Shown in pieces: positions 1 to 5,542 of a stretch of 6,751 nucleotides of DNA (within the stretch, counting starts at the first letter, position 1; every line of letters begins with the position of its first letter). A model generated the notes under the pieces. The model ran no database searches and was not told where the DNA came from. It saw only the letters and a list, made by a program, of their open reading frames with translations. Made by a program: the position numbers and the translations under genes. Source of the stretch: JASMHC01 sp964476515 (lineage in GTDB: Bacteria; Pseudomonadota; Alphaproteobacteria; Rhodobacterales; Rhodobacteraceae); NCBI GenBank assembly GCA_964476515.1, contig CAYZAY010000115.1, positions 1-6,751 on the forward strand. The letters are read 5' to 3'.

Positions 1-816
1 CTTTTGGTTCGTATGTCCCAAAGGATGAATGACGCGGGTGGTTTGGAAGGCTACGTGGTGGCTTTTGATGACGTCACGGACCTCGTTTCTGCCCAACGGA
101 TGGCGGCTTGGGGGGATGTAGCGCGCCGAATTGCGCATGAAATCAAAAACCCGCTTACACCGATCCAGCTTTCAGCAGAGCGGATAAAACGAAAATTCGG
201 GCGAAAGCTTGGGGATGAAGAAGAAAGCCTTGGGCAATTGACCGAAGTTATTGTCCGTCAAACCAATGACTTGCGTCGCATTGTCGATGAGTTTTCCAAG
301 TTCGCCAGAATGCCCGAACCCGAAAAGCGGGAAACATCGGTTAGTGGGTTGGTTGAAGGCGCGGTGACGCTTCTTCAGTCAAAAGAAACGGATATTTCGT
401 TCAAGGTTTTTATTCCGGATATCCCGGTTGTCGCGAATGTCGATGAAACGATGATCGGTCAGGTGCTGAACAATCTTCTTAAGAATGCATCAGAAACCAT
501 TGAAAAGAAACAGGAAGAAGGTGTTAACGGATACATTGGCGAAATTCAGTTAACGATGACCTGTGATGACGAAACAGTGGAAATCCAAATAACTGACAAC
601 GGTGTCGGACTACCCGAAGATCGCAGCAAGCTTTTCGAGCCGTATTACACAACGCGGTCAGAAGGCACGGGTCTTGGACTGCCGATCGTCAAGAAAATCA
701 TCGAAGATCATGGCGGCACCTTGCGGCTTGATACGGCCCCGATTTTCGAAAACAACTCACACAGTGGCGCGATTGCAATGATATCGCTTCCGCTTAACGA
801 AACAAAAGATGTCTAA
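1..816 (+). CDS. ntrY: Nitrogen regulation sensor histidine kinase NtrY, C-terminal part (5' truncated by window edge)
   Basis: Inner-membrane sensor kinase that autophosphorylates on His and passes phosphate to NtrX. Frame 1 is open from base 1, so about 271 codons of an expected 700-plus are present; the transmembrane sensor, HAMP and most of the PAS domain lie outside the window. Seen here: the end of a PAS-like domain (GYVVAFDDVTDL), the HisKA H-box RIAHEIKNPLTPIQL with the phospho-acceptor His at bases 136-138, then an HATPase_c domain. That domain has the N-box (LNNLLKNASETIE, from about 466), G1 box (DNGVGLP, from 595), F box (FEPYYTT) and G2 box (GTGLGLPIVKKI, from 664). All kinase motifs are intact. 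The HEIKNPLTPIQLSAERI H-box is typical of NtrY, and the NtrX-like regulator 9 bases downstream supports this over the cytosolic NtrB. The TTG or ATG codons near the left edge are internal, not starts. Confidence 0.93.
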   Translation, partial: LLVRMSQRMNDAGGLEGYVVAFDDVTDLVSAQRMAAWGDVARRIAHEIKNPLTPIQLSAERIKRKFGRKLGDEEESLGQLTEVIVRQTNDLRRIVDEFSKFARMPEPEKRETSVSGLVEGAVTLLQSKETDISFKVFIPDIPVVANVDETMIGQVLNNLLKNASETIEKKQEEGVNGYIGEIQLTMTCDDETVEIQITDNGVGLPEDRSKLFEPYYTTRSEGTGLGLPIVKKIIEDHGGTLRLDTAPIFENNSHSGAIAMISLPLNETKDV

Positions 817-825
817 CGGAACTAT

Positions 826-2208
826 ATGATAATGAACGATATTTTGGTTGTAGATGACGAAAAAGACATCCGGCACTTGGTGGGTGATATTCTTCAAGAC
901 GAAGGATACGCAACAAGGCTTGCGGGAAATTCGGATGAGTGCATCAAGGCGATCGAGCAGAAAACGCCGACTTTGTTGATTTTGGATATCTGGCTGAAAG
1001 ACAGCAAGATGGACGGGATCGACATTCTAAAACATGTGAAACAGAATTTTCCCGAAATCCCTGTGGTCATAATCTCGGGGCATGGAAACATCGAAATCGC
1101 CGTCGCAGCAATCAAGCAGGGCGCTTACGATTTTATCGAAAAACCTTTTAATATTGACCAGTTATTGGTCGTTATTCGACGAGCAATGGAAACAAGTAAG
1201 CTTCGCCATGAAAACGTAGCGCTCAAGCGAAAGGACAGCGGTCCAAGTCTGATGTTGGGGGATAGCCCGAACTTCCGGATGCTCAAGTCTCAGTTGGACA
1301 AGGTTACCAAATCTAACGGTCGAGTGATGCTTTTTGGCGGTTTCGGCGCGGGCAAAGAGGTTGCGGCACGTTATATCCATTTGAACTCGGACCGCGCGTC
1401 AGCCCCTTTTGTTCTGGTCAATAGTGCGTCAGTTGAACCCGACAGATTTGAAGAAATGCTGTTTGGCAAGGAAACGTCCGGAACGCCTGAACTTGGGCTA
1501 TTGGAGCAAGCTAATGGCGGCATCATCTTCTTTGATGAAATCGCAGATATGCCGTTGGGCGCGCAGTCCAAAATTCTAAGAGTGCTCGTAGATCAAAGCT
1601 TTAGTCGGGTTGGTGGGTCTCGTAAAATCGAAGTTGATCTTAGGGTAATCAGCGCGACAAGTCGTGATCTAGAAAACTCGGTCGATGCCGGACTGTTCCG
1701 TCAAGAACTGTACCATCGCCTGAACGTTGTGCCTATTTCGGTTCCTTCACTTGAAGAGCGGCGCGAGGATATTCAGATCCTTGCTGATCACTTTATCTGC
1801 GAATTCAATCTTCAACAGGGCATGGTTAAACGAGACCTTTCCGAAGACGCGATCGCCTTGCTGCAAACCCGCAACTGGCCTGGAAACGTCCGCGAGCTAC
1901 GCAATCTGATCGAGCGGGTGCTTATTTTGTCCGACAGCGATGGTCCAATCGAAGCCGCGGATTTTTCAGGGACCGAGCCTGTAAAAGGTGGAGATGATCG
2001 TGTTGTGCTTTCGGGTAACGTTGCGACTTTGTCCCTGCGCGAGGCGCGAGAAGCCTTTGAGAGAGAGTATCTGTTGACGCAAATTAACCGCTTCGGGGGC
2101 AATATTAGCCGCACAGCGCAGTTTGTTGGAATGGAGCGATCCGCGCTTCATCGAAAGCTGAAATCCCTGAATGTGGTGAACACCGGCAAGAAAACAGCCG
2201 ACGGCTAA
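826..2208 (+). CDS. ntrX: Nitrogen assimilation response regulator NtrX (NtrC family, no GAFTGA loop)
   Basis: DNA-binding response regulator, partner of NtrY. Three domains are seen in 460 residues. The receiver (about 4-122) has acidic pocket D10-D11, phospho-acceptor D54, switch S84 and K106. The AAA+ domain (about 142-368) has Walker A GGFGAGKE with K177, Walker B IIFFDEI with D237-E238, sensor I RVISATSRDL, an arginine-finger segment FRQELYHRLNVV (291-302) and sensor II NWPGNVRELRN. A Fis-type HTH lies near 415-450 (GGNISRTAQFVGMERSALHRKL). The L1 loop that carries GAFTGA in sigma-54 activators is replaced by KETSGTPELG (215-224), so this protein probably does not remodel sigma-54 polymerase. 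GAFTGA loss is known in alphaproteobacterial NtrX. Start: ATG at 826 gives MIMNDILVVDDE; ATG at 832 gives MNDILVVDDE, which fits family N-termini better. The only SD-like bases are GGA at 818-820, so coupling to ntrY translation is likely. Confidence 0.95.
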   Translation: MIMNDILVVDDEKDIRHLVGDILQDEGYATRLAGNSDECIKAIEQKTPTLLILDIWLKDSKMDGIDILKHVKQNFPEIPVVIISGHGNIEIAVAAIKQGAYDFIEKPFNIDQLLVVIRRAMETSKLRHENVALKRKDSGPSLMLGDSPNFRMLKSQLDKVTKSNGRVMLFGGFGAGKEVAARYIHLNSDRASAPFVLVNSASVEPDRFEEMLFGKETSGTPELGLLEQANGGIIFFDEIADMPLGAQSKILRVLVDQSFSRVGGSRKIEVDLRVISATSRDLENSVDAGLFRQELYHRLNVVPISVPSLEERREDIQILADHFICEFNLQQGMVKRDLSEDAIALLQTRNWPGNVRELRNLIERVLILSDSDGPIEAADFSGTEPVKGGDDRVVLSGNVATLSLREAREAFEREYLLTQINRFGGNISRTAQFVGMERSALHRKLKSLNVVNTGKKTADG

Positions 2209-2229
2209 AAAGACAATTGAATTGACCGC

Positions 2230-2249
2230 GCTTGTCGCTTCTGACAAGC
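2230..2249 (+). other. Short perfect hairpin in the ntrX-trkA gap
   Basis: GCTTGTC (2230-2236) and GACAAGC (2243-2249) form a perfect 7-bp stem with a 6-base loop, 22 bases after the ntrX stop. No T-run follows (the next bases are CTAGCAG), so it does not look like a classic intrinsic terminator. It could protect a processed ntrX mRNA end, attenuate read-through into trkA, or be a dyad operator. The function is not shown by the sequence. Confidence 0.35.
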
Positions 2250-2280
2250 CTAGCAGTCACAAAATGCAGGATCGGCTGAA

Positions 2281-3660
2281 ATGAAAGTCATCATTTGCGG
2301 TGCAGGGCAGGTGGGTTGGCAAATCGCCCGCCATCTCTCGGGGGAAAAGAACGATGTGACCATCGTTGATAGTAACCCCGATTTGGTTCGGCGTGCGACT
2401 GACACGCTGGATGTCCAAGGTATTGCCGGATTCGCGTCTTACCCCGATATTCTGGATCGCGCAGGTGCGCGGGATGCCGATATGGTTATTGCCGCGACGC
2501 ATTCAGACGAAGTGAATATGGTCACCTGTCAGGTTGCTCATTCGGTGTTTTCTGTTCCAAGAAAGATCGCCCGCCTGAGATCGCAAAGCTATCTCGACGC
2601 GATTTATTCTGATCTCTACCGTCGCGATCACATGCCGATTGACGTTGTTATTTCGCCAGAGCGTGAAGTGGCTGAAGCCGCGTTGCAGCGCTTGGCATAT
2701 CCAGCTGCCTTTGACACGGAATCGTTTCTGGAGGGCAAAGCCCGCCTTATTGGCATTCATGTGAATGACGATTGTCCTGTGGTGAACACACCTCTGCGCC
2801 AGTTAACGGACCTGTTTTTAACGCTACGGGCATTTGTGGTTGGAATTCGTCGAGAAGGAACCCTTTTTGCACCCGAACCGGGGGATCAGATATTTGTCGG
2901 GGACGAGTGCTATTTTCTGGCTGCAAATGAAGACGTGAACAGAACGCTCGAAATTTTCGGCAAGGAAGTTAAGAAGCAGGAACGGGTTCTGGTCATTGGT
3001 GGCGGCAACGTCGGGCTGGCCGTGGCTTCAGCGCTTGAAAAGCGCGTTGATCGTGTCCGCGCCAAGGTTATTGAGCGTGATCGCAGGTCTGCTGAAACAG
3101 CGGCCGAGGCGTTGGAGCGCACCATCGTACTTCATGGCGACGGTCTGGACCCAGCTCTGTTGAGTGAGGCAAATGTTGATCGTCTAAGCGCTGTTCTGGC
3201 GGTTACGGATGACGATAAAACCAACATGCTGGCGTCAGTGCGTGCAAAGGCGATGGGATGCCAAATGGCGATCTCACTGGTGAATGACCCGACGCTTGCA
3301 CCGCTGATGGCCCCGTTGGGTATTGATGCGTTTATCAATCCTCGCGCGACGACAGTTTCTTCGATCCTTCGCCACATTAGACTCGGTCGTGTTCGCGGTA
3401 TCTATTCCTTGGGGGATGCCGAAGCCGAGATTATTGAAGCACAAGTCTTGTCGACCTCACCGATGGCTGGGCAAAACCTGCGCGATATTGATCTGCCCGA
3501 AGGCGTTCTTGTCGGTTTGGTGCAAAAGCCAAGTGGAAACGTTGAGCGCCCCAAAGGGGGCACCCGTATTGAAGTCGACGACGTCTTGGTGATGTTCAGC
3601 CTTGCAGCGGACGTGCCCGAAGTCGAACGTCTGCTACAGGTCACGATCGATTTTTTCTGA
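2281..3660 (+). CDS. trkA: Trk system K+ uptake regulatory subunit TrkA
   Basis: Cytosolic, membrane-associated subunit that assembles as a ring on TrkH and gates K+ uptake in response to nucleotides (NAD(H), ATP/ADP in characterised homologues). The 459 residues hold the family's duplicated plan. The first Rossmann RCK_N domain (1 to about 120) has GAGQVG at 7-12 and acidic D30 after the second strand. An RCK_C domain follows (about 140-225). The second RCK_N domain starts near 235 with GGGNVG at 240-245 and a following acidic VIERD, and the second RCK_C domain runs to the end. Length matches E. coli TrkA (458). The C-terminus IDFF is typical of alphaproteobacterial TrkA. The ATG start is supported by AGGA at 2268-2271, nine bases upstream. 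trkH follows after 9 bases, so the two subunits are almost certainly co-translated from one message. Both nucleotide-binding motifs look intact. Confidence 0.96.
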   Translation: MKVIICGAGQVGWQIARHLSGEKNDVTIVDSNPDLVRRATDTLDVQGIAGFASYPDILDRAGARDADMVIAATHSDEVNMVTCQVAHSVFSVPRKIARLRSQSYLDAIYSDLYRRDHMPIDVVISPEREVAEAALQRLAYPAAFDTESFLEGKARLIGIHVNDDCPVVNTPLRQLTDLFLTLRAFVVGIRREGTLFAPEPGDQIFVGDECYFLAANEDVNRTLEIFGKEVKKQERVLVIGGGNVGLAVASALEKRVDRVRAKVIERDRRSAETAAEALERTIVLHGDGLDPALLSEANVDRLSAVLAVTDDDKTNMLASVRAKAMGCQMAISLVNDPTLAPLMAPLGIDAFINPRATTVSSILRHIRLGRVRGIYSLGDAEAEIIEAQVLSTSPMAGQNLRDIDLPEGVLVGLVQKPSGNVERPKGGTRIEVDDVLVMFSLAADVPEVERLLQVTIDFF

Positions 3661-3669
3661 GGCACAGGG

Positions 3670-5175
3670 ATGAACCTGTCGAGATATCCACTCTTTTTGG
3701 TTCTAATGATCCAGACCGGACTAGCTATGCTTGTCCCCGCCGCCTACGCGTTTACCGTTGGTGAGGCGTCCGAAGGACGTAGTTTTCTATATGCGGGCAT
3801 CCTGATGATCCTGCTTAGCGCGTTCATCGGTATCGCCGTTAAAAAAGAAATCGTCAGTGAGATTTCGCAACGAAACCAGCTTTTGATCTTGCTCGGGGCC
3901 TTCGTTGGGTTGCCGTTCTTTATGGCCGTGCCGTTTCACGATTCTGTTGGGGCTATCACGTTCTTCGAAGCGTATTTCGAAATGGTGTCCAGTTTCACCA
4001 CCACTGGCGCTACGTTGTTTTCTGATCCGTATGAGTATTCGCTAACCCAGCATCTTTGGCGTGCCGAGGTCGCTTGGCTGGGTGGTTATATTATTCTGGT
4101 CGCTGCTGCGTCGATACTCGCTCCGATGAATTTGGGCGGTTACGAAGTTATCGGGGCATCGTCCGAAGCCCAAGGACGCCTGACCGAAAGAGCAGTCCGC
4201 GAAGGTGCGTCAGGCAGAATTGGGCGATGGTCGCAGAAAATATTTCCAGTCTATGCGGGTGTCACCCTTCTGCTCTGGGTGGGACTATATGCGACCGGCC
4301 AAGACGTCACGGTTGCTTTGATCCACGCGATGTCGGTTCTTTCGACATCGGGAATTTCCCCTGTCGGCGGGTTTGACAGCATCCCTTTTGGCTTTGGGGC
4401 TGAATTCCTTGTGTGCATTTTCATGCTAGCGGGCCTGTCCCGACTAACGTTGTTACCCGATGACCCTCAGGGGCGTGGGTTAAAGGATGATATCGAAATC
4501 CGGCTGGGTATTTTGATTGTTATAACGGTGCCGACACTTTTGCTGCTACGACACTGGGTGGCCACGATCGAATACGGCGACACAGAAACCGCCCTGTCTT
4601 CTGTTAAGGCACTGTGGGGCGGGTTGTTTACGTCGGTGTCCTTTTTGACGACGATGGGCTTTGTTTCGGCCGAATGGAATGAAATCGCACTGTGGTCGGG
4701 CTTGGGCGCACCCGGAATGCTGTTGGCAGGGTTGGCCGTTGTGGGTGGTGGCGTCGCGACAACAGCTGGTGGTGTGAAACTGTTACGTGTGTTTGCTCTG
4801 TTTGGGCAGGGTAAGCGCGAGATGGATAAATTGGTCTATCCAAACTCCATTGGCCAAGGCGGAAGCCGGTCGCGTCGAATTACCCGCGAAGGCACTAGAA
4901 TCGCTTGGGTGTTTTTTATGCTCTATGCGCTTTCAATTGCCAGCGTGATGACAGCCCTGTCGCTTATAGGGGTTCGGTTTGAACAGGCAGCTATTCTTGC
5001 TGTGTCAGCACTGTCAACAACCGGTCCTTTGGCCGAAGTCGCATCATCATGGTATTTTTCCTACGACATGCTTGAACCCGCAGCACAGGCAATTCTAATC
5101 GTAACAATGGTGGTCGGACGGTTGGAAGCCTTGGCGCTAATTGCCCTTTTCAACCGCGATTTCTGGCGAAGCTAG
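3670..5175 (+). CDS. trkH: Trk system K+ uptake membrane subunit TrkH
   Basis: Inner-membrane K+-translocating subunit of the SKT superfamily, which folds as four M1-P-M2 repeats; family members are dimers gated by TrkA. The 501 residues are strongly hydrophobic, starting with a membrane segment at about 6-28. The four selectivity-filter loops are recognisable, each with its key glycine: FTTTGAT (G113), STSGIS (G228), LTTMGF (G330) and LSTTGP (G452). The intramembrane gating loop of repeat 3 is seen as GGGVATTAGGVKLLR (359-373). The conserved pore arginine of the last helix is R484 in VVGRLEA. Start: ATG at 3670 has GAGG at 3659-3662, overlapping the trkA stop, with 7-base spacing. E. coli TrkH is slightly shorter (483). 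Filter 3 carries Met329 before its glycine; whether this changes selectivity cannot be judged here. TrkG and KtrB are less likely given the adjacent two-RCK TrkA. Confidence 0.95.
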   Translation: MNLSRYPLFLVLMIQTGLAMLVPAAYAFTVGEASEGRSFLYAGILMILLSAFIGIAVKKEIVSEISQRNQLLILLGAFVGLPFFMAVPFHDSVGAITFFEAYFEMVSSFTTTGATLFSDPYEYSLTQHLWRAEVAWLGGYIILVAAASILAPMNLGGYEVIGASSEAQGRLTERAVREGASGRIGRWSQKIFPVYAGVTLLLWVGLYATGQDVTVALIHAMSVLSTSGISPVGGFDSIPFGFGAEFLVCIFMLAGLSRLTLLPDDPQGRGLKDDIEIRLGILIVITVPTLLLLRHWVATIEYGDTETALSSVKALWGGLFTSVSFLTTMGFVSAEWNEIALWSGLGAPGMLLAGLAVVGGGVATTAGGVKLLRVFALFGQGKREMDKLVYPNSIGQGGSRSRRITREGTRIAWVFFMLYALSIASVMTALSLIGVRFEQAAILAVSALSTTGPLAEVASSWYFSYDMLEPAAQAILIVTMVVGRLEALALIALFNRDFWRS

Positions 5176-5225
5176 GAAATTTATTCGCAACTGAGTACAG
5201 CCGCGATGCGATTTGGGGCTGGAAG
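5175..5225 (+). repeat. Degenerate direct repeat, copy 1 (trkH-hfq gap); copy 2 lies in the hflX 5' coding region at 5586-5635
   Basis: Two 10-base blocks, CGCGATGCGA (5202-5211) and GGGCTGGAAG (5216-5225), recur in the same order at 5611-5620 and 5626-5635, separated by 4 bases here and 5 there. Weaker similarity extends leftward: ACAGC just before block one (2 bases offset), CAAxTGA, and GGAxATTT. The hflX copy is ordinary coding sequence (RDATAGLEEA). Here the copy is non-coding and carries indels, so it looks like a decayed duplicate. It was aligned by eye only. Confidence 0.45.
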
Positions 5226-5280
5226 TTTCGGTTAACGCACTCCATACTTACGTCTGACTGGCAGAAGAAAAGTCGATAAA
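5220..5280 (+). promoter_or_regulatory. Possible promoter(s) for hfq-hflX
   Basis: The 127-base gap before hfq is by far the longest in the window, which suggests that hfq-hflX has its own promoter. Two weak sigma-70-like candidates are visible: TGGAAG (5220-5225), 17 bases, CATACT (5243-5248); and CTGACT (5254-5259), 15 bases, GATAAA (5275-5280). Neither matches consensus well, and the second would leave a very short leader. No convincing terminator was found after trkH, so read-through is also plausible. Confidence 0.22.
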
Positions 5281-5294
5281 AGAAAGAAAAAAGG
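5263..5294 (+). promoter_or_regulatory. A-rich hfq leader: A-R-N triplet run abutting the Shine-Dalgarno
   Basis: The leader contains three A-R-N triplets at 5263-5271 (AGA AGA AAA) and five in a row at 5278-5292 (AAA AGA AAG AAA AAA). The second run ends inside the Shine-Dalgarno AAGG (5291-5294), which lies 8 bases before the hfq ATG. A-R-N repeats are the known ligand of the Hfq distal face in Gram-negative bacteria, and E. coli Hfq represses its own translation by binding its leader. Autoregulation here is inferred; a simple A-rich translation enhancer is the alternative. Confidence 0.4.
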
Positions 5295-5302
5295 CGATTT
5301 CA

Positions 5303-5542
5303 ATGGCTTCTGATAAGCAAAATCTTCAAGATGCGTTTCTCAATCACGTCCGGAAAACCAAAACTCCCGTGACGATTTTCCTTATTAACGGCGTCAAATT
5401 GCAGGGCGTTATCACGTGGTTTGACAACTTCTGTGTCCTTCTACGTCGTGATGGTCAGTCGCAATTGGTGTACAAGCACGCGATTTCGACAATTATGCCT
5501 TCGCAGCCGATTAGCCTCTATGAAGGTGAAGAAGCTCAGTGA
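5303..5542 (+). CDS. hfq: RNA chaperone Hfq
   Basis: Sm-like hexameric RNA chaperone that pairs small RNAs with mRNAs and affects mRNA stability and translation in the cytosol. The 79-residue protein is almost only Sm core. Sm1 runs from LQDAFLNHVRKTKTPVTIFL through NGVKLQG to WFDNF; Sm2 is LVYKHAISTIMP (55-66). Proximal-face uridine-pocket residues are present: Q9, K32, F43, and Y57-K58-H59, matching E. coli Q8, K31, F42 and Y55-K56-H57. The rim stretch R17-K18-T19-K20 is basic. The C-terminal tail is only about 13 residues (ending GEEAQ), acidic, and much shorter than that of the 102-residue E. coli Hfq, as is usual in alphaproteobacteria. Start: ATG 5303 with SD AAGG 8 bases upstream. The stop TGA (5540-5542) overlaps the hflX start, a pairing of neighbours conserved across proteobacteria. 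Confidence 0.97.
   Translation: MASDKQNLQDAFLNHVRKTKTPVTIFLINGVKLQGVITWFDNFCVLLRRDGQSQLVYKHAISTIMPSQPISLYEGEEAQ
5524..5529 (+). promoter_or_regulatory. Shine-Dalgarno for hflX, inside the end of hfq
   Basis: AGGTGA lies within the last hfq codons, 9 bases before the GTG at 5539. It supports that GTG as the hflX start, since the frame has no ATG near its beginning. Confidence 0.5.

Noticed and set aside
1812..2247. Minus-strand open frames opposite the end of ntrX.
   Set aside because: Shadows of the ntrX coding frame; composition is not protein-like and there is no family resemblance.
2264..2284. Tiny upstream ORF (MQDRLK, stop) overlapping the trkA start as ATGA.
   Set aside because: Six codons with no Shine-Dalgarno of its own; the AGGA inside it fits as the trkA ribosome binding site. 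Probably chance.
4056..4376. 106-codon plus-strand frame inside trkH.
   Set aside because: Lies wholly within the conserved TrkH filter and helix region in another frame; arginine- and cysteine-rich shadow translation.
5198..5221. CAGCC/GGCTG inverted repeat after trkH as a possible terminator.
   Set aside because: Only a 5-bp stem with a 14-base loop and no T-run; too weak to call.
5206..5235. Nine-codon ORF starting at ATG 5206 (MRFGAGSFG) as a leader peptide.
   Set aside because: No Shine-Dalgarno upstream and no attenuator-like codon run.
5175..5279. Open frame of about 34 codons across the trkH-hfq gap.
   Set aside because: No ATG start or ribosome binding site in frame and no recognisable protein; short open frames like this occur by chance.
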